Origin: a bacterium
Lineage (GTDB): Bacteria; Oederibacteriota; JAAXVQ01; JAUVAV01
Direction: 5' to 3'
Assembly: GCA_023139775.1 (NCBI GenBank)
Contig: JAGLMY010000163.1
Location: forward strand, 1-39,582
Length of the DNA: 39,582 bases
Shown here piece after piece: positions 24,901-32,581 of this stretch. Under the pieces are notes generated by a model. It saw nothing but the letters and a program-made list of their open reading frames with translations, searched no databases and was not told where the DNA came from. Each line of letters begins with the position of its first letter. Position 1 is the first letter of the stretch. Made by a program: the position numbers and the translations under genes.

Positions 24901-24954
24901 CACATAAATATCAAACCTCTTTTTTCTACACACCTCGCCGGCACACTAAAGGAA
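24901..24954 (-). repeat. Dispersed repeat, copy 1
   Basis: This copy shares the blocks CACATAAATATCAAACC, TACACACCTC and GCCGGCACACTAAAGGAA with 26422-26485 in the same order. In copy 2 the last block is the 3' end of a gene, and the middle carries a ribosome binding site and ATG for MEKRFDIYVLSERI; here that ATG is lost. It looks like a decayed remnant of the same gene junction. An imperfect hairpin GGCACACTAAA/TTTAGTGGCTGGC overlaps it (to about 24971). No intact gene is seen in 24842-25066. Confidence 0.55.
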
Positions 24955-25066
24955 TTTTAGTGGCTGGCACCATTTCGGGGTCGTATCTTTACTTTGACAA
25001 TGCTGTTCTTCCTTTTGTCCGCCAAGTTTTTTACATTGAGTTTTAATAAAGGACGCCGGCGTGGAA

Positions 25067-25228
25067 TTAAAGGCTGTTCCTTAGTTTCTGCCGGATGATC
25101 TTGGTTCGTTTGGTTGAACACTTATTTATAAATTTATTCATTTGATGCAACCATTCAAGCTTTTGTTTAGGCGGTATTTTCATGAATCTTAAAAGACGTT
25201 GTTCTTCTGTTTCCCATTTGAAAATCAT
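25067..25228 (-). CDS. Small partner protein of the nucleotidyltransferase (53 aa)
   Basis: The ATG (25226-25228) overlaps the nucleotidyltransferase stop in ATGA, so translation is coupled. The 53-residue product (MIFKWETEEQRLLRFMKI, then PPKQKLEWLHQMNKFINKC) is helical and basic, with a W-x-x-E/L-E-W-L-x-x-M-N pattern. I recall small downstream partners of AbiEii/DUF-type nucleotidyltransferases with a similar helix, but no named family can be assigned. The arrangement suggests a two-gene module, possibly toxin-antitoxin; which partner would be toxic is unknown. Confidence 0.65.
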   Translation of the reverse strand: MIFKWETEEQRLLRFMKIPPKQKLEWLHQMNKFINKCSTKRTKIIRQKLRNSL

Positions 25229-25722
25229 CGTTTTTTTCTTAACTTATTAATTTTTTTCAAACCCTTCACATCCAACTGATCAACTATACGCCCGGTTTTT
25301 TCTTTCATTTTAATCAGATGCCTCAAGGAGATTACCGGCAGAATATAATCATCGACTTTGATATGCACGGCGCTTTTTTGAGCTTTATGAAAAGACACCG
25401 GCGATTCAATAATGATATCCACTTCCTTCCAGCCGTCATCCTTATAAAAATTAAAAGCCTTCATATGTTTGTTTTTAATCCAATCTTCCCTTGTTGCTTT
25501 ATCGGCAATTTTCATCGGATCAACGGGCTGCTTAACCCGATAACCACGCCGTTTCAGGATTTTGACTATCTTTCTGAGATTTTCATCACTCATTTCAACC
25601 AAAATGTCCAAGTCCGCCGTGCTTCTCAGCAAACCGAGAAGATTGGCCGCCACACCCCCGACAAGAACAAATTTAACCTTCTCCTTATGAAACACCCGTA
25701 ATATTTCTTCGTAAAAAATCAT
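25225..25722 (-). CDS. Nucleotidyltransferase-fold protein (AbiEii/MNT-like)
   Basis: The protein has 165 residues. The nucleotidyltransferase core is visible as VLVGGVAANLLGLLRSTADL and DILVEMSDENLRK: the GG loop and the D-x-D metal ligands (DLD) in their usual spacing. A third acidic strand (KEVDIIIESP) supplies the last ligand. The C-terminal basic helix (GLKKINKLRKKR) may bind nucleic acid or the small partner. Members of this group include toxin kinases/transferases of abortive-infection systems as well as housekeeping transferases. No obvious Shine-Dalgarno is seen; the ATG at 25722 is the first available. Confidence 0.8.
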   Translation of the reverse strand: MIFYEEILRVFHKEKVKFVLVGGVAANLLGLLRSTADLDILVEMSDENLRKIVKILKRRGYRVKQPVDPMKIADKATREDWIKNKHMKAFNFYKDDGWKEVDIIIESPVSFHKAQKSAVHIKVDDYILPVISLRHLIKMKEKTGRIVDQLDVKGLKKINKLRKKR

Positions 25723-25805
25723 CTTTCCCTCTGATTATAAGCAATAATTAATTTTCCTTCCGCCGAACAGCAACCTTCGTATACTTTTCTAAACTTTTAT
25801 CTTCC

Positions 25806-25977
25806 TTAATTTACAATATCGTCGAATTTCTCTGGTAATACGCCTTTCATATTAGCATATAGATTAGTCTTATATAAATGGCACAATCCTGGTTTTTCTT
25901 TTCTCAATTTCCACACTTTTTACTGTTAAGTCAATGATTTTCTCATGTAATGCTCTATAATCATATGGTTTTTCCAT
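25806..25977 (-). pseudogene. Frameshifted small gene remnant
   Basis: An ATG at 25977 opens MEKPYDYRALHEKIIDLTVK and SVEIEKRKTRIVPFI, then stops. Shifting frame by one base within the AAAAACC run gives KPGLCHLYKTNLYANMKGV and LPEKFDDIVN to a stop at 25806. Both parts look like protein, so this may be one broken gene of about 57 codons. The family is unknown. The rest of 25723-26049 shows no gene. Confidence 0.3.
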
Positions 25978-26049
25978 AAAATCATCAAAGCGGCGGATTG
26001 TAACTCATATTGCAACATCCTTAACTGAAAGTACTTCTCTATTTAGCTC

Positions 26050-26143
26050 GTCATTCCTGCATGTTTTTAGCAGGAATCCAGTGGCTTTGATCTTTAAATG
26101 CTTTAAAGTCACTGGATCCCGGCTTAATGATTGCCGGGATGAC
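26050..26143. repeat. REP/MITE-like palindromic element
   Basis: It begins GTCATTCCTGC and ends GCCGGGATGAC. It contains two hairpins (CCTGC/GCAGG and CCCGGC/GCCGGG) flanking an ATCCAGTG ... CACTGGAT pair. Such GTCATTCC-type elements are widespread in bacterial intergenic DNA. Confidence 0.7.
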
Positions 26144-26307
26144 AACGCGTGGAGCATCCTTTTAATAACAAGATATCTATTATCTTTTCGTCAACATGTT
26201 GCACTTGTGGTTACAATTCACCTAAAATCATCAAAGCCAATATCTATATTTTGTTTTCCCCTAAAATGAGAATTGGCAGTCAAGGCCAAGGCTGGTATTT
26301 TTCACCT

Positions 26308-26335
26308 AAAAAAGCCGTTGTTACATCAACAACGG
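26308..26335 (-). terminator. Rho-independent terminator
   Basis: On the minus strand an 8-bp stem CCGTTGTT/AACAACGG with a 5-base loop is followed by C and six T (complement of 26308-26313). It would end transcripts from the gene that stops at 26477. Confidence 0.75.
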
Positions 26336-26403
26336 TCTTGTGTTGTGCTCCATCATCTGGAAGATACCCCGGCATAGCAGCAAAGCTCAGCCTGCTTGAA
26401 GAA

Positions 26404-26448
26404 TTAAATTCTTTCACTCAACACATAAATATCAAACCGCTTTTCCAT
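26404..26448 (-). pseudogene. Truncated gene start (14 codons)
   Basis: GGAGG and an ATG at 26448 open MEKRFDIYVLSERI before a stop. The ribosome binding site is excellent and the following DNA remains open in another frame to about 26270, so this is probably the 5' end of a gene broken early. A related, more decayed copy lies at 24901-24936. Confidence 0.4.
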
Positions 26449-26485
26449 ACACACCTCCACCCCTGCTGCCGGCACACTAAAGGAA
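26422..26485 (-). repeat. Dispersed repeat, copy 2
   Basis: It shares three ordered blocks of 17, 10 and 18 identical bases with 24901-24954, with a 10-base insertion relative to it. The third block includes the last two codons and the stop of the gene at 26477. The two copies therefore mark a duplicated gene junction. Confidence 0.55.
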
Positions 26486-26791
26486 GCGATACGTTTTAGC
26501 CTTTGGCAGTTCTTTGGTTTTCTCGAAAAATTCTGACTCGGTAATTTCCGTGGCCCATTCCAGCCTTACAAAAATATTATATACTTCCCCAGCTTTAGTG
26601 AAACCAACTGCTCCCAAACCTATCAAGTGATTAATATCACGTATGAATGCTTTATACGGACTGCCCAGGTTTTTATAAATCAAATTTACTTTCCTGTCCA
26701 GGTCTTCTAAGTTGAATAAGCCCAGTAAAAATCCGGCAGCCCAGGCCTCGGTAATATATGCTCGCCCAAAGTCCTTGTCAGTAAATATCAT
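26477..26791 (-). CDS. Hypothetical protein (104 aa)
   Basis: The protein is not recognised. It starts MIFTDKDFGRAYITEAWAAG and includes FLLGLFNLEDLDRKVNLIYK and a GSPYKAFIRDINHLIGLGAV segment, then a mixed acidic C-terminus. It appears soluble, with a hydrophobic helix near residue 20. I prefer the ATG at 26791; an in-frame TTG at 26827 would add 12 residues, and neither has a well-spaced Shine-Dalgarno. It is followed by a short broken ORF and an intrinsic terminator. The neighbours are TA-like modules, so a role in an accessory system is possible but unproven. Confidence 0.55.
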   Translation of the reverse strand: MIFTDKDFGRAYITEAWAAGFLLGLFNLEDLDRKVNLIYKNLGSPYKAFIRDINHLIGLGAVGFTKAGEVYNIFVRLEWATEITESEFFEKTKELPKAKTYRFL

Positions 26792-27046
26792 ATCCTCATA
26801 ATCAATCTCCAGAAAAACCAATATCAAAGGCTGCTAATATTACATCATTTATATACTGCCTTTGTCATCGGTTCTTGGGTTTGTCGGGAATCATATAGCC
26901 CTTGAGCGCTTTGTTTATAATGAATTACCCTGGGGCAAGCTACAGGGAATGAGCAAATTTAATAATTTAATATAACCGCACAAGTTGTTAATCCATCACT
27001 TTCATCAGCCGTGTTTTTGATTGCAGCTCTAAAGGCCTTTTTTACT

Positions 27047-27475
27047 TTAGAATAATAGTTTCGGCGGCTGAGCTTCTTCAGGTATCCTCTTAATAATAGC
27101 CTTATATATCTCTTTACATAAATCCATCGCATTTTCAGTTTCCGTAAGCCCCGGTTCTTGGAAATTGCCGGGATAACGATATTTCCATGCGTATTGGGTT
27201 AATGAGGCAGCCCGGCTGAGCAGCGATTCCAAAGATGTATCCAGGGAAACGCATTTTTTGCCAATTTCTACTAAGTCATGAGTTTTGCGAAATGAAAGAT
27301 CATGCCATACTAAAAAAGCTTTCAAGCATTTTTCAACAGCCTGCTGACAGTGAAACAGGGCATCTTCAAGCAAGGGAGGAGAGTCTTTACAATCGATAGA
27401 CGCGGCCCTTATATCTTTATGCGCTCTTATAAGCCAGGCTTGCGTATCTTCGATACGCACCGGATCAGGCGGCAT
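27047..27475 (-). CDS. HEPN-domain protein (partner of MNT nucleotidyltransferase)
   Basis: This 142-residue all-helical protein has the HEPN-family signatures: ALFHCQQAVEKCLKAFLVWH (about 39-58), FRKTHDLVEIGKKC (about 62-75) and a late YAWKYRYPG. It overlaps the nucleotidyltransferase gene by 11 bases, forming an MNT-HEPN module. In characterised modules the HEPN protein is an RNase toxin that the MNT partner neutralises, often by AMPylation. The classical R-x4-6-H catalytic motif is not evident here, since only R-K-T-H occurs, so this branch may act differently. Confidence 0.87.
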   Translation of the reverse strand: MPPDPVRIEDTQAWLIRAHKDIRAASIDCKDSPPLLEDALFHCQQAVEKCLKAFLVWHDLSFRKTHDLVEIGKKCVSLDTSLESLLSRAASLTQYAWKYRYPGNFQEPGLTETENAMDLCKEIYKAIIKRIPEEAQPPKLLF

Positions 27476-27794
27476 GTAATAAATGTCCTTCCCGCATTAT
27501 GGTTGATGGAAATGAGGCTTTTAGGTGCAGTCGTTTCTCAAAATCGCTTTTTTTCCATACTAATATATCCCCTGATACTTCCTGTCCCCATAAAACCTGG
27601 TAGGCCAAATTGCTGTCGGCCAATTCGGCGGGAGCATTGTCAGAAACTATAAGCATAAGATCATAATCACTATCTATATTCGCATCGCCTCTGGCATGAG
27701 ATCCAAATAAATATATTCGTTCAGGATTATAGGCTTTAACCAGAATATTTACAATTTCCATTAGTGATTTGTTCTTGGCCGATTTTTTATACAT
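27465..27794 (-). CDS. MNT-type minimal nucleotidyltransferase
   Basis: The protein has 109 residues from the ATG at 27794, chosen because GGAGATAAC precedes it; a TTG five codons upstream is also open. The core motif GSHARGDANIDSDYDLMLIV fits GSx10DxD, and a third acidic strand SGDILVWKKSDFEKR follows. It sits directly upstream of, and overlaps, a HEPN gene, the standard antitoxin-toxin order. A CCAGG/CCTGG inverted repeat (about 27803-27825) lies just upstream and may be an autoregulatory site. The 27825-27975 gap shows no gene. Confidence 0.9.
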   Translation of the reverse strand: MYKKSAKNKSLMEIVNILVKAYNPERIYLFGSHARGDANIDSDYDLMLIVSDNAPAELADSNLAYQVLWGQEVSGDILVWKKSDFEKRLHLKASFPSTIMREGHLLHAA

Positions 27795-27975
27795 GTTATC
27801 TCCAGGCAAGAAATTATTACCTGGTATATTTTAGCCAACTTTTCAAACTTGGTCAATCCTCATTATTAGGGGTGTCGCAGCAAAGTGATAATGTCTTAAT
27901 GAACAGCCATATTTTAAGTAGTCTCATCCCATTTTGGGAGGGGATTATTTAAATTTAACCATCCTCCTCCTCACG

Positions 27976-28317
27976 CTACTTGGCACACTCAATACACGTT
28001 AGAATCGCCGGATCAAAGTCCAGACGCTGGAAACTGATCTCCTTTTTGCAGCGCACACAGAGTCCATATGTTCCTTTCTCAATCCGCAAAAGCGCATTAT
28101 CGATTCGCTGTACATTGAGTTCGCGGCGCGCTTTGGCGTCCTGGGCCATGGCCTGCACTTGCATGGCATCCATTCTGGATATTCGTCCCATGCCGGATTG
28201 ATCCAGTTCCACCGGCCGGGCTGCCTCATTCCCGATCTGCGCGAGTTTTATTAATTCCTCTCGCCTGGCGAGTAATTTGCTTTTCCTATCCGACCAATCC
28301 TGGGCTGAAGTATTCAT
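27976..28317 (-). CDS. DksA/TraR-family zinc-finger transcription factor
   Basis: The protein has 113 residues: an N-terminal coiled-coil helix pair (about 5-80, rich in charged residues) and a C-terminal C4 zinc finger with C87, C90, C108 and C111 in YGLCVRCKKEISFQRL ... LTCIECAK. The family binds the RNA polymerase secondary channel and alters promoter response, often with ppGpp. The ATG at 28317 is preceded by GAGG; an in-frame TTG upstream would add 18 residues. The spacing and IEKGTYGLC motif are typical. It is monocistronic, with 170 bases to the upstream permease gene. Confidence 0.9.
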   Translation of the reverse strand: MNTSAQDWSDRKSKLLARREELIKLAQIGNEAARPVELDQSGMGRISRMDAMQVQAMAQDAKARRELNVQRIDNALLRIEKGTYGLCVRCKKEISFQRLDFDPAILTCIECAK

Positions 28318-28541
28318 GCTGCCTCGCTGTGGGTAATATTCCTGTATCCTTTGGATTGTACGGGTATTCAAAACTACGGTCCAGATAATTTAAGTAATAT
28401 TTACACCCGGTTGCCACGAAGTGCTATGCCGTACTGCGTCCTGGCTTTATTGCTTTTTTCTTTTCTTCTTCTGTGGGCTCTGCGTCTCAGTGTAAAGACC
28501 GTCTTTTTTTTGACTTCATCGGACAAGAATGCTTTGGTGTT

Positions 28542-29639
28542 TTAATTCAAAGTTTGCTTAAAACGGTTAAACGAGAACGCCATGGCAACAACAGCCAGCA
28601 GGGCCAAGGCCCCCAGGTTGGACCAGAAGACCCAGTCATCCCCGCCTTTGAGGAGTATGTTGCGCAACAAGGTGAGAAAATATTTGAGCGGATTTAAATA
28701 GGCAATACCCATAATGGCTTTGGGCATATTCTCCAAGGGAAACATCATGCCGGAAAGCAGAATACCGGGAAACATAAATAGAAAACTCCCCATCATGGCT
28801 TGCTGTTGCGTTCGGGACATGGTGGAAATCATGGTACCTATGGCCACGGTCGTGCAGATAAACATAAACGCCGCCAAGTAAAACTTCCAGAGCGGACTCT
28901 GCATCGGTAAACCAAAGATGAGTACGGCTGCTATTAAAATCAGAGTCACTTGGACCAATGCCAGGATCACAAAGGGCAAGGTCTTGCCTAGTAATATTTC
29001 CCAATTGCGCACCGGCGCTGTCACCAGGGTCTCAAACGTCCCTATTTCCCGCTCCCGGACAATGGACATACTGGTCATGATCACCGTAAGCAAACACATC
29101 AACACAACCATGACGCCGGGCACCAGAAAATATGAGGTTTTCATAGCCGGATTGTACAGTACCCGCGTGTTGATGTTTAAGACCGGTTTTAAATCCTGCT
29201 GAGGAAATTCCCCGGCCAGCACCTCCCATATAATCGCCTGTAAATATTGCTCAATGCCGCGCGCCCGAATCATATTGGTCGCGTCCAGCAAGACTTGAAT
29301 CTCCCCGCCTCCGGACCGCAGGGCTGTGGTCAATCCTTTTGGCGGCGCGACCAAAACCACTTCCGCCCGGCCGGATTGAACCAGCACAAAGGGATCGCCT
29401 TCGCCTGTGGCCGGCACAAACCAACCGGATGCCAGCGCACGCTCTTCAATGTGTCGGGCCATACTATCCCCCGGCTGAAACTGAACAGCCAAACGAATAT
29501 TACGCACCTCATTGGAAATAGCATAGCCAAAAAGTGTTAATTGGATAATAGGCGCTATAAACAGTAACACCAGCATACGTTTATCACGAAATACCTGGAT
29601 AAACTCTTTTTTTATGAACCCTCTAATCGTCTGGTTCAT
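28542..29639 (-). CDS. ABC-2 type transporter permease (YbhR-like)
   Basis: The 365-residue permease has an N-terminal TM helix (LVLLFIAPIIQLTLFGYAI, about 24-42), a large extracytoplasmic domain (about 45-170) and a block of five TM helices at the C-terminus. These include PGVMVVLMCLLTVIMTSMS, the IVREREIGTFETLVTAPV coupling motif and LSGMMFPLENMP. This is the ABC2_membrane family layout of exporters such as E. coli YbhR/YhhJ. It overlaps the preceding permease gene by 4 bases and is the last gene of the efflux operon. Confidence 0.93.
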   Translation of the reverse strand: MNQTIRGFIKKEFIQVFRDKRMLVLLFIAPIIQLTLFGYAISNEVRNIRLAVQFQPGDSMARHIEERALASGWFVPATGEGDPFVLVQSGRAEVVLVAPPKGLTTALRSGGGEIQVLLDATNMIRARGIEQYLQAIIWEVLAGEFPQQDLKPVLNINTRVLYNPAMKTSYFLVPGVMVVLMCLLTVIMTSMSIVREREIGTFETLVTAPVRNWEILLGKTLPFVILALVQVTLILIAAVLIFGLPMQSPLWKFYLAAFMFICTTVAIGTMISTMSRTQQQAMMGSFLFMFPGILLSGMMFPLENMPKAIMGIAYLNPLKYFLTLLRNILLKGGDDWVFWSNLGALALLAVVAMAFSFNRFKQTLN

Positions 29640-30757
29640 GGTTCCATATCCTGCTTGAAACTTTTAATGGCAACTACGACCAGAATAATATTCAATAGTA
29701 AAAGCATAAGCAACGGCTCTGCCAGTTCATAAATCCCTGCGCCTTTTAAAAATAATCCGCGGCTGATCACCATAAACCAGCGCGGAGCCAATATATATGT
29801 AAAGTAATAAAAAAATTTGGGCATGCTCTCAATCGGAAAAATAAACCCGGACAGCAAAAGTGTAGGCAATAAACCGGATATAAACGAGAGCATCATGGCC
29901 AATTGCTGCTGGCGGGTGATGACGGAAATCAGCAACCCCTGGGCCAAACACAACGTTAAAAATAAAATTACTCCTCCGACAAACAGCAAATGGCTGCCGC
30001 GAAAAGGTATTCCAAATTGAAAACGGGCAATGAGATAAACCAATCCCGCACTGATAAGCACAATAACCAAATAGGGCGCTAATTTCCCCAATATAATTTC
30101 CAGCGGTTTCACCGGTGTGCTCAGCAACAATTCCATGGAACCGTTTTCCCATTCCCGGGCTACAGTCAGAGCGGTTAGTAATATGGAAAGCAACCCTACT
30201 ACGATCACGACCAGTCCCGGTACAATAAACCATTGGCTGCTCTGCTCCTGATTGAACAGGAACCGGCTTTTCATTTGTAGGGGCATGATTTTCCGCTCTC
30301 CATACAATTTTTGTTGGACTGCTTTTTGTATGCCGGCTACATACCCTATTATTATTCCCACTGTTGAATTATCCGCTCCATCCAGCAGTAGCTGCACCGT
30401 GGTTGGCTGTTTGGCGCCTACCGCTCTGCCAAAACCCGGTTCAATAATCAGCACCCCTTTAATTCGCTCCTGGTCCAAATCCCGGCGCACGTTCTCACCC
30501 GGCTTGACATGCTTTAATTTAAAATATTGCGAGCTGGAAAATTGCTGTAAAAATTGGCGGGAAGCCCGGGTATTGTCCCGGTCAGCTATATTCAGTTGGA
30601 CATCGCGCACATTAAAATCAATGGCATACCCAAAGAAAATTACCAGAATCAACGGCAGTCCGATGGACCAGGCCAGGGTAAAGGGATCCCGCCACACATG
30701 GCGTACTTCCTTGCGTGCCACTGAAAAAGCCCGGCTCCAACGGAATACTTCGCTCAT
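29636..30757 (-). CDS. ABC-2 type transporter permease (YbhS-like)
   Basis: The 373-residue protein shares the layout of its neighbour: TM1 (FTLAWSIGLPLILVIFFGYA), an extracytoplasmic domain of about 130 residues, then five TM helices. PGLVVIVVGLLSILLTALT, the coupling segment VAREWENGSMELLLSTPV and LSGFIFPIESMP are visible. The two permeases are paralogous and probably form a heterodimer. It overlaps the ATPase gene before it and the permease gene after it by 4 bases each, indicating coupled translation and balanced stoichiometry. Confidence 0.93.
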   Translation of the reverse strand: MSEVFRWSRAFSVARKEVRHVWRDPFTLAWSIGLPLILVIFFGYAIDFNVRDVQLNIADRDNTRASRQFLQQFSSSQYFKLKHVKPGENVRRDLDQERIKGVLIIEPGFGRAVGAKQPTTVQLLLDGADNSTVGIIIGYVAGIQKAVQQKLYGERKIMPLQMKSRFLFNQEQSSQWFIVPGLVVIVVGLLSILLTALTVAREWENGSMELLLSTPVKPLEIILGKLAPYLVIVLISAGLVYLIARFQFGIPFRGSHLLFVGGVILFLTLCLAQGLLISVITRQQQLAMMLSFISGLLPTLLLSGFIFPIESMPKFFYYFTYILAPRWFMVISRGLFLKGAGIYELAEPLLMLLLLNIILVVVAIKSFKQDMEP

Positions 30758-31686
30758 GCCGGATCACCTTCCACTTGTCGAATAAATACATCTTCCAAAG
30801 AGGGTTGAATCTTACGCAGTAGGTAGTCCCGGGGCAGCTTGCGACTGATTTTTTTCCATTCCTTCCCGTTTTTGACCAGAACATGATACCGCCGGCCGTA
30901 AGCTTGAATCACGGCTATCTTCGGATCTACTTTTAACTTGTCCATCCAGGACCGGGAAGCGCCCAGGGGCGGTTCAATTTCCAACAATGGCTCGGGAAAG
31001 GTTTTTTGTTTTAATTTTTTCGGTGTATCCAAAGCGATAATTTCACCGTCCCGCATGAGCGCGATACGATCGCATTGCTCTGCCTCATCCAGATAGTGCG
31101 TGGTTACAAATACGGTTTTGCCGGCACGGGCTAATTTGTTGATCAGTTTCCAAAACTTCGCACGAACCAACGGCGCGACTCCTGCTGTGGGCTCGTCAAG
31201 AAAAATAATATCCGGATCGTGCAATATGGCCGTGGCCAGAGATATCTGCTGCTTCACACCCCCTGGCAAATTTTTTACCAGGATTTTTTCCGGGTAGGTA
31301 AAGTCGACAAATTGAAAAAGTTCTTTTTTTCGTTTTTCCAACGCGGTTTCCTCCAGCTTGCGCAAATCAGCGGCAAACGCGAGATTTTCCGCTACGGTTA
31401 AATCATTGTAGAGGGTGAAATGTTGGGACATATACCCAACCTTGGTTTTTATGGCCTGCACATCCTGATGAATACTAATACCTGAAATATACGCTTCCCC
31501 TTCATTGGGAATAAGTAAACCGCAGAGCATGCGGATGGTGGTGGTTTTTCCCGCGCCATTAGCGCCTAAAAACCCGAATATCTCGCCCTGCTTCACGGAA
31601 AAGGAAATGCGATTGACAGCAACAAACGATCCAAAACGTATGGTTAAATCCTGAACATCCACTACCAGGGGGGGAGCTTTGCTCAT
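30754..31686 (-). CDS. ABC transporter ATP-binding protein (second nucleotide-binding subunit)
   Basis: The 310-residue subunit has Walker A GANGAGKT (41-48), Q-loop GYMSQHFTLYNDLT, signature LPGGVKQQ (140-147; canonical LSGG with Ser replaced by Pro), Walker B IIFLDE (160-165), a D-loop GVAP lacking the usual Asp, and an intact H-loop His (H197 in VTTHYLDEAEQC). A C-terminal extension of about 100 residues follows. It corresponds to the second half of fused E. coli YbhF. With the first ATPase it should form a heterodimer with one canonical and one degenerate site. It overlaps both neighbours by 4 bases. Confidence 0.95.
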   Translation of the reverse strand: MSKAPPLVVDVQDLTIRFGSFVAVNRISFSVKQGEIFGFLGANGAGKTTTIRMLCGLLIPNEGEAYISGISIHQDVQAIKTKVGYMSQHFTLYNDLTVAENLAFAADLRKLEETALEKRKKELFQFVDFTYPEKILVKNLPGGVKQQISLATAILHDPDIIFLDEPTAGVAPLVRAKFWKLINKLARAGKTVFVTTHYLDEAEQCDRIALMRDGEIIALDTPKKLKQKTFPEPLLEIEPPLGASRSWMDKLKVDPKIAVIQAYGRRYHVLVKNGKEWKKISRKLPRDYLLRKIQPSLEDVFIRQVEGDPA

Positions 31687-32417
31687 GGTTTCACCCTCTC
31701 GGAATATTTCACAAAAAAATCTTCGAAATTGTCCACGTTTTCTCTCTTCAATATGCTGCGTGGTTCTCCCGTGCTAAGAATCCTTCCTTCCTCCAGAACG
31801 TGTACCCGGGAGCACCGCTCCGCTTCATCCATATAGGCGGTAGATATAATTACCAATATTTTTTGCTGGAGTAAGCGGTAGAGCAGTTCCCAGAATTCAC
31901 GCCGGCTGATCGGATCCACTCCATTGGTCGGTTCATCTAAAAATACCACGTCCGGAGACTGCAAGAGCGCGCACATGAGCCCCAATTTTTTATACATCCC
32001 ACCGGATAATTTCCCGGCTACCCGATCTTGAAACGGCTCCATGCGGGTCAGGCGTAAAAGCTCTGCCCGGCGTGTGATATAAACCTCGCTGGGAATAACA
32101 TACATATCTTTGAAAAAATCCAGGTGTTCGCCTACTGAAAGATCCGCATACAAACTTTGTTGCTGCGGCATATAGGCAATTTTAGGCCTGATGCTTTGAA
32201 AGGCTATCGGCTGCTCACCTTGATAAAATTGAATACTTCCTTGATTAGGAGTTAGCAACCCGACCAAAATGCGGATGAAAGTAGTTTTACCCGCTCCATC
32301 CGGTCCGATAATACCATGCAAGCGCGCCGGTTCAAACCGGGTGGTAATTCCCTTTAGCGCCAGGGTAGCTCCCATTTTTTTGTGTAGGTTGTCGACCGTG
32401 ATGCTGATCTGTGACAT
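31683..32417 (-). CDS. ABC transporter ATP-binding protein (first nucleotide-binding subunit)
   Basis: The 244-residue subunit has Walker A GPDGAGKT (38-45), Q-loop AYMPQQQSLYADLS, canonical signature LSGG (137-140), Walker B VVFLDE (157-162) and D-loop NGVDP. The H-loop histidine is replaced by alanine (A194 in ISTAYMDEAERC). It corresponds to the first half of YbhF. I chose the ATG at 32417, preceded by AAGGA; the open frame upstream lies in a palindromic repeat and gives an implausible sequence. It is 164 bases from the membrane-fusion gene because of that repeat. Together with the next ATPase it powers drug or lipid export (inference). Confidence 0.95.
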   Translation of the reverse strand: MSQISITVDNLHKKMGATLALKGITTRFEPARLHGIIGPDGAGKTTFIRILVGLLTPNQGSIQFYQGEQPIAFQSIRPKIAYMPQQQSLYADLSVGEHLDFFKDMYVIPSEVYITRRAELLRLTRMEPFQDRVAGKLSGGMYKKLGLMCALLQSPDVVFLDEPTNGVDPISRREFWELLYRLLQQKILVIISTAYMDEAERCSRVHVLEEGRILSTGEPRSILKRENVDNFEDFFVKYSERVKP

Positions 32418-32441
32418 TACCATCATCCTTTTTAAAATCAT

Positions 32442-32581
32442 TTCACCACGGAGACACAGAGAACACAGAGGAATGATAGGATAAAATCTTAAAAGCAAAG
32501 ACACCTATTGCTCCTCTGTTCTATTCTGTTTTGGCTTTAAATCGTATGTTTTCTCTGCGTCCTCAGCGTCTCCGCGGTGAA
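32442..32581. repeat. Palindromic intergenic element inside the efflux operon
   Basis: Arms TTCACCACGGAGAC (32442-32455) and GTCTCCGCGGTGAA (32568-32581) match with one mismatch, and inner CACAGAGAACACAGAGG / TTCTCTGCGTCCTCAG segments extend the symmetry. This CACGGAG-type repeat is common in bacterial genomes. It ends directly at the stop codon of the membrane-fusion gene. Confidence 0.8.

Noticed and set aside
26050-26143. CRISPR-like repeat
   Set aside because: It is a single palindromic element with internal hairpins, with no spaced direct repeats.
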